Shown piece after piece: positions 47,130 to 60,300 of a stretch of DNA of 64,000 nucleotides. The position numbers and the translations under genes are program-made. The DNA comes from Aldrovandia affinis (lineage: Eukaryota; Chordata; Actinopteri; Notacanthiformes; Halosauridae): the NCBI GenBank assembly GCA_029706075.1, contig JAINUG010000023.1:1641501-1705500 (forward strand), written 5' to 3'. The notes under the pieces are model-generated. The model was not told the origin of the DNA and ran no database searches. It saw nothing but the letters and a program-made list of their open reading frames with translations. Position 1 is the stretch's first letter. Every line of letters begins with the position of its first letter.

Positions 47130-48543
47130 CATTGGGGAAGTTACTCTGAAAATGTACTTAACTAAGTTGCCAATTACTCTACACAAAGTAGTTAAGCTAC
47201 AGCAAATCTACCATGTTGAGAAAAGTAGTTAGCTACACTAAAACTACTTTTAAAAACGAACTAACTACAAGTTAACAAACTACAATAAACTACGTTTATA
47301 CAAGCCTATGGGCACATAAATGGCCATTGCTTTACTTACTTTTACTTTAGCTCTTCTAAATGAATTATCTTTAAGTGCAGATAATTACAAAGCACTGGTA
47401 TACCTGGTAATTAACACACTGTAAAAGTGTAATCCAATTTCTTAATTTTCAATACTGAAAATACATTATGTACCTCCCTCTGAAAATGAAGACAAAATCT
47501 TTTCAGGGAACTTTGATCTGTCAATGCAAATTGAAGATAAGTTTATAATGTTGTACACAATTAAAACTTGTAAAATTTAAAAAGTCAACACTTTGATGTT
47601 ATGCAATAAGCAGCTATTACCCAGGGTGAGATTAGATATGCCTGTTTTACAATGCCAGAACATAGAGTAAATAATTAGTTTACAATGTACACCAATATGC
47701 ACAGTGGGGCGAAAAGGGGGGTGGGGTGGGGGATCAGTCATTGGACTCACAGCAGAACTTGATTGATACGGCATATTAGCACTCTCCCAAAGTTCTTTCT
47801 TACGACAGTACGACTTTGCACTGAAAATGTCCTTTGATCGCCATTCATGTCAATGGAAAGATAAACCTGGCGCGTGAATGGAGACTAAACTAAACTAGCG
47901 GTCACATAAAATGAAAATATTATTTACTCTACTTATTATCTACTCGAGTGCTCAAAGTTGGCACTTGGCAGCCCTCCTAGGACGTTTTCTCGTTGATGTT
48001 TAATGAATGAACCAAAGCCACAAACTGTTTTGAAGAAACCCAAGTTCAACATTCAACTTAACCACCCCTTTAGAGTTGCATGGTAAAACACCAGCTAAAT
48101 TAGCAACCTAATGTTAGCTAGCTACTCACCTGAATGTGTTCTCAAGTTCGAGCTTGATGTCTTCGATGCGTTGAGCAACTTCTGCTTCGGTTGGCACAGA
48201 ATGCACTGCAAAGTATAACTTTCTCATGTTCTTTTATTAGTTTAATGTATGGCGATAGGTATGACCATGGTGATTCCACCTGCTTGTCCATGATTAGCCA
48301 AGAGTACCGCTGCACTTTCTCATCAAACAAAATCAAACAGCTGCGTTGAAACTGTCACATGGCATTTGACATTATTTTTTAAATGTTTTTAAATAACTTG
48401 TAACTTTTGTCCACGCTACCCCGCTGCTTGACGGAAAAGATCATTTAACCACTTGAAAGCTACTCGATTTTGGAAGTAATTAAGCTACCACACGTTACTG
48501 GAAAATGTCGTTAAATTAGTAGGTCCGCTACTCCCCAACACTG
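47130..48543. mobile_element. Probable non-autonomous hAT-like element
   Basis: The right end, reversed, reads cagtgttggggagtagc. The left begins c-attggggaagttac. Both are followed by the gtaactaagtagtt-type sequence typical of a common fish family with this terminus. The left end is damaged and target duplications are not recognisable. No transposase frame is seen. Confidence 0.45.
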
Positions 48544-51019
48544 GTGGTAGCTACTACATGCATGGAAGCTTGGACACAACCTGAAAATTAAAAATCAAAA
48601 CACGAGCGAATATTGTGGAGAATTCGACTCTAATATAGCAACACATAGACCGAGTACCCGATTTACTCTCAGAATGAATTCTGACAATGCAATATTCCAA
48701 ATCTTTATTATAAATATGATACAGAACATGAAAGTGCTGTTTTTGTATTTAATTAATTGAATGAATAGAAGGAAAAAGCAAGAGTCATTCTGATATTTGC
48801 ATAGTGAGTAGTGCAGAGATCTTAAGATTTGGGGTTTTACATTTGGAAAAATCACGTTCATGATGGTTCTCGGAAACGGTACACAAACATAAATATACAT
48901 ACATCTCAAAAAGCTGCATATTGACACGACTTTAGATGAAGAATCCCAATATTCAAATTCCAAGACTTTGTAGTGTAATTACGATCAGTTCATACATCTT
49001 ACAGCAAAACAGGATCTTGGCACATAAAATCTTTCATGCTCAGGCCATTCTTTCCAGCACGCTAAATGGGGAATGCCAGGAAACATTGATAATGAACACA
49101 AACTCAAATTTTGGGTAATGTTTCATAGCAAAAACTATTTGTGCAGTGTTTTCTTTAAACCATACTCTATGGCAATAAATGGGCAACCCATTCAATACAG
49201 GTAATCATTCCCATTAATGCAAGAAGCGACTGTAGGACAAAGGGCAACAACAACCAAATTCCAAGACCGAGAAGAGTTTAGAGTGATTGAGATGGCTATT
49301 GCTCTGAAGCATAGAACGTACGGAGAGTTAACTTACACAAGATTGATTAGAGGCAGCATGATTACCATTGAAACTTACTAGCTACAGTACAGTGTACTTT
49401 CATTCCCCAGGGCTAAAGCTCCCAGTGTCTACAATTAACATATTTTTTAATATACTTTTCTTAGGGTATCATATATAATAAGAATTTGAAGTTGGGTGAT
49501 TACATAATTCCTTATGTGAAATGGAAAACAAAAAAAGTAATTCTTTGGAGTGGTTCATGCATATATAACTGCATATAATGCTAATTAGAGTTAAGGTGCT
49601 TTCTGTATGGTAAGTGAGAGATTCTGTGATTGGGAGCAATATGAGTGAGTATCTCCTCTCTTTGCAGACACCCTGCACTTGCCTGATTGGCCCAGACATC
49701 TCACATGTGGCACCACCACCAATCAAAGTGCACAGAGAAAGTGGTGGGCAAAAAACCCCAACTCTACAGAGGTGCATCATACAAAATTGAAGTCCACAAG
49801 CCAAATACTTCAGTCATACATCAGTCCAAATGCTTTTGACTGGCAATGGTTTGAAATAGTTTAGATTGATATTACTTACAGGCATCGTACGAAACTGAAT
49901 GATAAGTCTAAAAGACATGCAGTGGGTCTCAAAGACGGTCTCTTGGCTTATGGGTTACTCTTGTGCAAACTCATGCCTCTACTACTTGCATGGGAGTTCT
50001 AACAGAACTACGAGCATAATTTGGCCAAAAATGGGCACCATGCCCCTCCTGGATGGATTCATTTTCAAATATTCAAATATTGTGCAAACAGGAGGTGACA
50101 TTTTCTGTAAATGGAAACATGATCATAGACTACGTTATCTGACATGATGTCATACAGAAGGTCTACTACTCCTTAAATGGCAGTCTAGAAGACACTGGGA
50201 ACTATACTATACATCATGACCTTTCGACCTTTCAACCTTTCAATCAAAATAAGAACATTTTCTAGATGGATAAGCCTTTTACAAGATGCAATATAATTAT
50301 GAGATTTAAGAATGCCCAGAATTTGCTTGAGGTTAAGCAATATACAGATTGTGAAAAACACCAAAAACGAAAGCAGTTTAAAGAAGGCCACAGGCTAGCA
50401 GAAGGCAATGTTGTGATATTTAGAAGTTACAGCATGACTTTATGCAAGGCTGATTAAAGGTGAATTGTAAAACACTGGATCTCAAACAACTCAAAAACCA
50501 ACAAACGTGTCAATTTGCGGAGAGGAAAACACTTCGGGATTAACCCTATGAAAAGCAGGGGATTGGACAGGAGTATCCAGAGCTGGTCACAATCTCATCT
50601 CACACACGAGCCTGAAGAAATGATCCCTGAATGTAACATACAAAAATATAACACACAGCAGATGAAGACTGCATCTTTCTACCCCCGCAAAATGTGATTT
50701 AGGCATTGCAGACCCACCTTTCTTACCTTGTAAGAGGGCAATATAGAGGCCTAGCCCTGCTACCATTTTTAAGTGCCATTGCTGCGCTGACATTCAGAAG
50801 TAAGTCTTGGGTACAGTATGTCTGAACCGCAGTGCAACGTCATGACCCAGGCATACAATTGCTAAAAGTGCAAAGCGTTCTAAGAATGCGGTTTTGTGTT
50901 TTAGGGAGGACGTGACTCAGAGCCAGGCAGATCGTTATATCTTTCTTTTGATTGGGCAGAGGAAACAGCACTAGGGATTGGCTCTCGTTTGCGCGGCCGT
51001 CCGACCACACCCACGCGCA
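48544..51019. other. Convergent intergenic region between MIOX and LMF2
   Basis: No gene recognised. The LMF2 3' UTR must lie at its right end (minus strand). The 111- and 122-codon frames here have no family similarity. Confidence 0.5.
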
Positions 51020-51349
51020 TCATTTCCTCTTCCTGGGACTCCTGTCGGAATCCACCGCTCTTTCCTCAGAGGTCTCGTTTTCTCCATCGCAGAGCTCGGA
51101 CTCCTCCGCCGATTCCTTCTTCACGGGCGCCTCCTTGGCCCTCTTGCTCTTAGGTTCTGCGGGCGCAGGTTTGGGCCTGCTGGCCCCGGAGGTCGCAGAG
51201 AACAGTACCTTGAGAAGGCAGATGGCTGTCCCCGTGGCGAACAGTGACCAGAGCACCAGGGGCCCGGACAGGGCTCGGACGTGCTCTCTCACCTGCTCCA
51301 GGGCCTGGGGGAGCGGGGCGTCCAGCGCGCGCCGGACCGGCCCTTTATC
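51020..51349 (-). CDS. LMF2: LMF2 exon 14
   Basis: [20 protein letters not shown], a hydrophobic helix ([20 protein letters not shown]) and a charged Ser/Glu/Lys tail ending SPRKRK and TGA. The acceptor (tttgtgaag) is weak but follows ttactaat, a good branch point. Confidence 0.9.
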   Translation of the reverse strand, partial: DKGPVRRALDAPLPQALEQVREHVRALSGPLVLWSLFATGTAICLLKVLFSATSGASRPKPAPAEPKSKRAKEAPVKKESAEESELCDGENETSEERAVDSDRSPRKRK

Positions 51350-54300
51350 CTTCACAAACCAGACCACCCCAATTAGTAACACACACATCTACACACATCT
51401 ACACAAACACTGTGTATATCTACAGTCAACACCATGCACAAATATCCTCATGTCGCAAAAGGTTCCACCTGATCATAGCAGAAACATTTATAAGAATATA
51501 AGAAAACTGTATAAGAAACTATACAAGATGATATTTAGGACAAAAATGTTCTTGAACATTTTAAGTCAATGCAAAGTTAATACTCCCAAGATCTCAAAAC
51601 AGAGTGACCGCATTAAAATGACTGAATTACAGAACACCAGTGATTACTGAAATAGTAGAGAAATGGACTAGAACAGGAGGCACAGAACTATTCTCTGGGG
51701 AACAATAAACTCTCACAGACCAGTGGACCAGCGTGTTGGAATGAACAAATGTGATCATTAATATGAAGATGTAATCTGCTTTCAGCATGTTGCAGCCAGT
51801 TTGCCTTGAGAAGGGCAGGCCATTGAACTGGTAGGAAAGGTGACACCCACGGACAGTTACCTTCAGTCCCAGCTGGCTGAGCATGTTGTCCAAGGTAGGG
51901 TCCCCCAGGTGCACTGTGGGATAGAATTCCTCCACAAAATTCCTTCTCCACCACTGCCGAGGCAGTGACCTGTTCCAGCACAGCAGTCACAGGAAGCATT
52001 TAGCGGTTTGATACATTTCTCCTATAATGCCTCCAGATCATAGTGGAAAGGCTGAAAGACGCAACCGAGACTGTTCTAAATACCGATGTATCCGAAGGCA
52101 TTAAAATGCAACACTGTTTGTACGTTATTTTTTCCCTTACAGAATCTCCTTGTTAACACTACTTTCCCCCCCTTTCTCCTAATTTTTTATGTCCAGTTGA
52201 AAATGCAACTCCTTATTTACATTCTTCACCTAGTGCTTGTTAGGAATTATTTTGGCAATGTTCTGCACACTATTTACATTTTTGTGCTCAATCTAATCGT
52301 ATCAAATCGCGATGCCTCAAATCACGTCGTACTTGAGCAAATGTTTTTTCCGACTGCAGTGTGTGATCGCTCGCACGGCACTACACAACCCAAACACAGA
52401 CTGAATCGGGCAGAGCCAAAGTGTGCTCGCATCTTATCATGTGAAAAACAGTCCTTAGTGACTGACTTTATACATTACATTTTACATTTACATTTTAGGC
52501 ATTTAGCAAACGCTCTTATCCAGAGCGACTTACAGTTCACATTTCTATACATACAATCCATTTACACAGCTGGATATTAACTGAAGCAATTCAGGTTAAG
52601 TACATTGCTCAAGGGTACAACGGCAGTGTCCCACCTGGGGATTGAACCTGCAACCTTAACGTTACAAACCCAGTTCCCTAACCATTATACCACACTGCCA
52701 CCATTATGAATGACTGGAGTGGACAAGGACACCTTTTTTTAATTTTTAATTTTTGTTTCTGATTTTATCCCATTTTCTCCCAATTTGGTAGCCAATTAGA
52801 CCCGCTATTTTAACGTCAATCCCCCCTAGTAGTGTGAGTTCGCTGCCGTAGTCCTGCGACCGGTAGTGACGAATGCGAAGTGACGCCTCTTCCGAGACGT
52901 CACTCGCCGAGCCGTCGACCGAACCCCGGTACTACAGGGCCACTCCTATACGCAGCGAACGTCACGTCGGCTTCCCTCCCCCCTGGGCGGACAGCCAATC
53001 GCCCCCCTGGTGGCACTCCCGGCCAGAGCCGACACTTGGCGAGACGGGGAATTGAACCCCGGTCTCCGTGGCCAGCGTCGGACGTTGTAACCACTGGACC
53101 ACGCGGGAGGCCCAGGACACCTTTTTTTTACGGGAAAGACTGGCCTCGTTAGTACTCTCTACGGAAGCACGGTGAATTAGTGGTCGGCCTCACCCGTCCT
53201 CGCTGGTCTCGGTAAACCAGTACTTGTAGAGGTGCGCGCGGATGAAGGCTGGGGGCTCCTGGCTGAAGGGATAGTTGGACTCGTCCACCTGGATGAGATC
53301 GATCACTGGCAGGAGCAACAGAAGGACACAGGGCTTAGATTCCCCTCTGGGAGCTCCATATGCTGCAATTTGGCAGAATGCACTGTACCCTAACTCCGCA
53401 ATAAACAAATGAATACTGAAACACTAACAACAAAAATGAGGCCTTGCACTTCCCACATTTAACTCCATTTAAGTCCAGAGACAACTGCAGCGTTCATGTA
53501 GAACTCACTTTTTGCAATATTCAAACCAATGTGCTGTTAATTCCTCATGTTCTTCCAATGTTTCACAATTACCCAGCCACCCCTCCCCCTCTCCACCCTA
53601 AACTACTCCCAATATTTGGAATCTGTAAAGTGCTCCATGAATTTGGTAGGACACAACACTAACAACAGAAACCAACTTCTTCTTTTCACTCTGCAGTCCA
53701 ACAGCTGAGCTGACACAGGCAGACTGCCGGCGCCTGACTGACAAGTGTCACCAACCCTCCCTCCCTGGCGCCAACCAAGGGGCCAACCCTCCCGACCCTG
53801 GGGCCAACCATGGGGCCAACCCTCCCGACCCTGGGGCCAACCATGGGGCCAACCCTCCCGACCCTGGGGCCAACCAAGCGGCCAACCATGCACATCCCAT
53901 GGGACTCCCTTCCACAGAGCACCGGTTACACTAAATCAGAGAGCCGCAAACTCACCGTCCTTCTTGCCTTGCAGTAACCGGTGGACCAGGCTGGTGAACC
54001 AGGGGCTCTGAGAGTGGGGGCCCAGGGCGGCGAACCACATCTGCCAGTCCAGCCGGGGCTGGTGGGGGGCCACGAAAAAGGGGGGCGCACTCACGTTCCC
54101 GGGCTTGAACATGAACTCAATCTCCTGAGAGCACAGGGATATGGGGGAGGAGGTCACCCCTAGAGGTACACTACACCCTTTTCATAAACCTAGTGCACTA
54201 CAATGGCTGGAGCAGTGGCTGCTGTCACAAAGATGCTGGTATATTGCAGCGCAGACTTACTCAAGCCCTGTGAATGATCAAACCCACTGTCATTTCTGTG

Positions 54301-57300
54301 AGGGACTCATTGTAAACAGATGCCTCTTCTGGAAGGGGTAACAATCACAACACAAATCTACAGCCATCCCCATCAGAGAGTGTCTCTCTAAGGCTGTCCC
54401 CATCAAGAGAGCAGGTCTCTACGGCTGTCCCTATCAGAGAGCAGGTCTCTACGGCTGTCCCTATCAGAGAGCAGGTCTCTAAGGCTGTCCCTATCAGAGA
54501 GCTGGTCTCTACGGCTGTCCCTATCAGAGAGCATCTCTCTGCAGCTGTCCCTATCAGAGAGTGTCTCTCTAAGGCTGTCCCTATCAGAGAGCTGGTCTCA
54601 CCGTCCAGGTCTCTTTGTCCATGCTGCCTTCGATCACCACCTCGGGGCGCCCTCCCACCCCAGTCATCCTCCTGAACAGGCCGTAGGAGTTGACCAGCTG
54701 GTAGCGATCCAAAGACTCGTATGCCTTCCTCACACCTGGCCAGATGTGGCTGTTGGACTGATAGTCTATGAAGGTATAGGGAACCTACAGACAAAGCAGA
54801 GTAATTAGGGCACACAATCTTTATTAGGGTGATGGACAAACTCATTTGAGTTCCTTTCTGAGCGTGAGAAATCTGGCACGGTCATGTTCCATACCAGACT
54901 GTGGGGCACTAGCACAGTCATGTTCCATACCAGACTGTGGAGCACTGGCACGGTCATGTTCCATACCAGACCATGGGGTGCAGCACACACCCAGTGTTTT
55001 AGCAGGATGCACCACTCAACAGCCCAAGCTGAGCTAAATTATCAATGAACCCCCCAAGCAGTCCAGCACTGAGTGGGAGAGGATCTGGCGAGGAGACGGG
55101 GACTCACCACACTCAGGGCAAACATGCCAGCAGCAGCAGTGGTAAATATGGCCCACTGGATGGTGACCCACAGCTTCCAGAAGAATCCTCTCACACAGGC
55201 ACACCTGAGAGGCAGACACAACTGCCATCAGTGCCCTTGACAAGCAATCACACATCTGTTTGTACCACTGACACAGGTAATCACACACCTGTTCGTACCA
55301 CTGACATGAGCAATCACACACCTGTTTGTACCACTGACACAGGTAATCACACACACCTGTTTGTACCACTGACACAGGTAATCACACACACCTGTTGTTC
55401 ATACCACTGACACAGGTAATCACACACCTGTTCGTACCACTGACATGAGCAATCACACTCCTGCTGTTCGTACCACTGATGCAGGTAATCACAGATTAAA
55501 TGAATGAGCTACATGATCAAATTTTACATCACAGGACGTTATTAAGAGACACACACATATGTTTAAAGTAACATTGCCTGTTGCCATCAAATAATACAAT
55601 GTCTCCATGTAGTATTTCAATAAACTGTGCTGTCTATAAAAACAGTGCAAATAAAAGCTATAAGGACCTTACTTAAACATGGCTGTGACCACTTCCCAGG
55701 TCAGAGAGAGCACGCCAATCCAAATGCTGGGTATAGTGACAGTCTGCAGAAAGTGGCTAAACTGATGGTAGGTGAAGGCTGAGAAGCAAACAAAACAGAG
55801 TAAAAGAGTTATCACAGAAAGGCTGTCATTTTGGACCGATCCGCTTCATGGGCAAGCCAAATTCCACAATTTGTAAAGCGTTTCACCTTTTAGAAAAGAA
55901 AAATGTTTAAAAATGAAATCTCCTCCCCAACACTGGAGGCACACAACTATACACATACCTGTTTTTGAGGCAACACGTTTGGTCTTCCAGTTGATTTCCA
56001 GATCAAAATATAATTTAGACAGGTAGATGATCAGAGCATAGACTCCCAACTCAACCAGGAGAGCGCTCCATGAGATAAGGGCCTCAGGCCAGGCTGTTGA
56101 CGAAAGAAAAGGAGAGTTATGCCTCACATGGATCCACCCCTACTGCCACTGGGAGCGACATTTCAAGAATGTGTTCCGCCGAGCTAAGCTAATAAAATAT
56201 AATTAACAGTTGCAAGAAAACTGCACACTCCAAAAATAATTTGCATATTGTACAAGACTACTTAAATTCCCAAAAGACAAACTCATAATAAATCAGATTG
56301 TTGCCACACACCCAATCTCCACCATATGGGGGCAGCATTAGTTTTAAAAATTACTTAAAAGCTTTCAATAGTATGCATGTAGCACAGCTGTATACATGCA
56401 ATACCACTCACAAACAGAGCCAAAAATCCAATACTATTATTCCTCCCCTGTGGACTGGATGGCCAGCCCCTATGCTTATTCAGAAGTGGAGTTTGTGAAA
56501 GCTGGTCATATGACTCTTGTTGCCAGATTCTCCCCTGCAGTGGCCCTACCCAACCACTAGGGGGTCGCTCTCAGCAGGTCATGCCAGAGCACTGACTCAC
56601 CGATGCATGCATACCCATAACATACAGGCCCCTTAGGGCAAACTGCTCCTGCCTGGCTGGAATGAGGCAGGACTGTGCCCACCCTCCCCTCCCCTCCTCC
56701 TAGAACACAGCCTCAAGGATGCGTTTTGCACTGCTGTCCTTCTGGTGTTGGTCCAGTTAAGCTTACAGTTTAATTGGCTCTTGACATTTCGCAGGCACAG
56801 GCCACCAGCAGCGCACTCTGGAGATAGAGAGATGAGCGGTGAGGTAAGAGTAATTTGTGTCTTTTCCACACGGTCCGCTGAAATGGCAGCCATTACTCAG
56901 GCCAACTCAGAAGCAGCCATTCACCAGTCCGCCTCCCAGACGCCGTTAGAAACCACCAAAGACCCCGCCAACAGCATGCACAGCGCATACCCATTCCCAC
57001 ACCAGTCTGACAGCATCCGGGACAGTAAACTGAGCCCATCAGACAAGCTGACATGTTGCCGTACTTTTGGCTTTCTTTTCTTGCTGCGCCCGAGCCAGGA
57101 GTTGACGCTGTCATCGTCCAGCAGGGAGAAGGACAGGGCAATGCTGAGGAGGTTGAAGAAGTTGTAGTTGCCCGTTAGAATTATGACCACCTGGAGAGCA
57201 AGCTAGATGGAAGAATGAGGGAGAGGCGAGTCACTAACAACATACATTACTGCAACTCCACAATAAACAGGGTAACTCAGGGCGCCGTGAGGCGGTGGGG

Positions 57301-60300
57301 GCAGAACTGAACATGTTGTGTCACGCACCTGCACGTAGAAGGCACCCAGTCGCAAGGACCTGATGGGGGCAAAGAACAGGAAAGGGAAGGCGATCTCGAT
57401 GACAAAGGTGCCCACCACGCTGATCTTCTGGAACCATACAGGCAACTGGTGAGCATGCCAGGCCAGAGGGGTGGGGAGGCACTGGGTCTCGTAGTGGTAT
57501 GTCAGGGCTGCGGGAACACAAGCACGTGAATACGCGCGCGCACGCACACACACTGTGCAAGAAAAGCATCGGATCCGAGCAGTTTTTACTTCTTCAAATT
57601 CAATTTCTTCTACTACTACTACTACACGATTCTCCCCCCTTTTTACAGACTTCCTTCAGATCCCACCCCATTTTGCCAGGGTCCCAGTAGGCAAACCTGT
57701 GAGGCCCCACCAGGTTGGGCAGCGGCTGGTCAACTTGACTGCTCCCGAGGCGAACATGAGGCGGAAGAAGAGCCAGCGGATCAGCCAGAAGGTGATGCCA
57801 TCGTGGTACTTGGAGGACGACTTCCCCCGAAACAGGTTGAGGGGTGCGATCAGGACCGCCAGGAAGCCCGTCTCTAGTAGGAGATTGTCCCTGAACAGAC
57901 AGCAAACATAGCAAGCACACAATAAACGCACACCAGACCTGCCTGTCCACATTCACAGTGCATCACTTCGGACTGCTATGGAACGCACCCGGACTCAACT
58001 TCTGAAGGGTATGTGGTATAATGGTTAGGGAGCTGGGCTTGTAACATTAAGGTTGCAGGTTCAATTCCCAGGTGCGGGCACTGCCGTTGTACCCTTGAGC
58101 AAGGTACTTAACCTGAATTGCTTCAGTAAAATATCCAGCTGTATAAATGGATTGTATGTAAAGAAATGTAAACTGTGTAAGTCGCTCTGGATAAGAGCGT
58201 CTGCTAAATGCCTAAAATGTCAAATGTAAAATGTAAGGGGAAAGTGCCAGGGCAAATCTTTCCGGAGTCATCTCCAAAATCTGAGCGCACACATTCCTAC
58301 ATGCCAAAGGAGGTGTGTTTGAGCGCTCTGCCTGCGTGAGAATCGCCTTTCATGTTTTATCGGGAAAAACAGGTAGTCTAGACAACAACTAGGAGCCTGT
58401 TTGCGGGACAGATGCGGATGCAGGGGAAAGTCTTTGGGGCCCCTCTGTACATGCAAATGATATGTTCCTCAAAAGCATACACTCTGGGCACAACATCAGT
58501 TAGTCACGCGCGGTGGTGCGAAAACGTGCAACCCTTTCACAGCCAGCTCCTGACTCCACCCAAAGCCCCAAGGCCAACACATAGCACACGCCGCCAGCAG
58601 TCACATCAGCAGAAGCACTGTTCCAACGCTACACTACAAGAGCAGTGTGTTCTGTTATTGTGGTTCCTAGTCACCAAGGAGACACGTGAGAGGTGCATCT
58701 CCATGCATCACCCCCGACTCATGTAACAGCTGTACAACTGCAAAGTAGACATGATTCAGGATATTTGACTTGCAAATGCACTTGACAGCGAAGATATAGA
58801 TTTATACTACCGAAGGCCAAATACTCCCCTGCAATAAAACCAAATTGTGAAGATTTGATGATAAATTATTAACTTCTTTCGAAACTCCTGAAGCCAGTTA
58901 TTTCAGTTATTTGTTGTTGACTCATAATTGGGCCCATGAATCATCTGAGGTAATGCATACAAAAAAAACGACTTACCATTGGAAGTAGAGAAAGACTTGA
59001 CCGACCTGAAAACAGAAAAATGTTTGTTGTAAAAGAACAAAAGAAAATAGCTATACTTGTGTATAGCTGAGAATGTTACACAAAATATTTGCCCCCATCC
59101 AAATACACAACAGGCATCAGTGTGGTTCAAAAAAGGGTTTTACTGTTCATGTAAAACACATGAGCAAAGTCAGAATTCCTCAATACAAATGCAGTGGTGC
59201 ATGTGTCCGTTGCTCAGTATTGCAGTGCTGTGGGAGACACACTCGATCCTCCTTAGCTCAGAGCGTTTTCCTCATTTAACCCTCGTTTTGTCTGGCTTGC
59301 TGCCAGCACTTTGGGCTCACAATTTCCCTCCCGTGCTCTCTAGCACCAGCTGCCCAGAAGAGAGCTGACTAGCAAACTCCTTTTCCATTTCCTGTTTCTC
59401 AAAACGCTGCAACCCCCCAGACGTGCTCTTCAGACAGGGAATGGAAACATCACTTATTAGGAGCCGGGCCATTTCATATAAGAGCAATAATATCTCACGG
59501 AGACAAAGTATGTACGATTATAAATAAATAACAAATATTCATTTGGGACTGAAGACTCACCTCTTCAGGGTGCACCTCTCCCCGTAGTCCGGTTTTTGTT
59601 AACTTAGGGACATAGTTGCTTAGCTTACACGTCTACTTGTTTGTATTGTATTAGGCTTAGGCGTTATTTCCTGCATTTGAATGCTTTACTGCTACCTCTG
59701 AATTGTGGCTACAGATTTACCTACAGGGTCCTAGTTTAACTATGTGGTTGCTCCTAGCACCCAGGAATTGTACTCCCCACTAGGGTGGCTTTCAGCTAAA
59801 CTGTTCTTGACTACGGTTAACACTTTGTTGTACGTCGCTCTGGATAAGAGCGTCTGCCAAATGCCTGTAATGTAATGTTCTGCAACAAAGTTAAGCCAGG
59901 TAGTTGCAACTCAAAACTCAAAAACAAAAGCGATCACTACATGACATGCAATCACGCATGTCTCACCCGGTGTGTAAAAGTCATTATCTGAATGTGTTTG
60001 TTTCAGGCATCATCATCATGTGTATTTTGAGAACCCCTGCACTACTTGTCTTCCCTCAACTGACTCGATTTAGTACGCTCAGATATACCAAGGATGTGAG
60101 CTGGGTACAGCGCACCCAGGTAAACACGTGCCGGACCATGGAACACCGGGGCCAGGCCTGGCGGTAAGAGTTCCCGATTGGCTGAGGGCCACACACCTGG
60201 TAGAGGGAGAGGTAGAGCGCCCACAGGCACAGGAACACCAGGCTGTCCCTCAGGGCGTCCAGCACCATTGCCCCAAAGGCCAGCAGAACCCCTAGCAGGC

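Noticed and set aside
48595-48963. 122-codon minus-strand frame
   Set aside because: A/T-rich, no known motif, no splice signals in keeping with a gene.
52086-52580. 164-codon + strand frame
   Set aside because: Lies in LMF2 intron 12 on the opposite strand and its last third is SINE sequence.
52985-53000. CTCF-like site in the SINE at 52,741
   Set aside because: An extra G breaks the core compared with the intact copy at 1,282.
53040-53113. Possible tRNA-Glu gene on the minus strand
   Set aside because: The tRNA-like sequence is the head of a full-length SINE with target duplications, and other copies share it; the cloverleaf is degenerate.
53603-54011. Gly-Trp-Pro-rich repeat proteins on both strands
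   Set aside because: Translations of the 33-bp minisatellite in LMF2 intron 11.
56560-56580. Further CTCF-like site (ccactagggggtcg)
   Set aside because: Two mismatches at strongly conserved positions.
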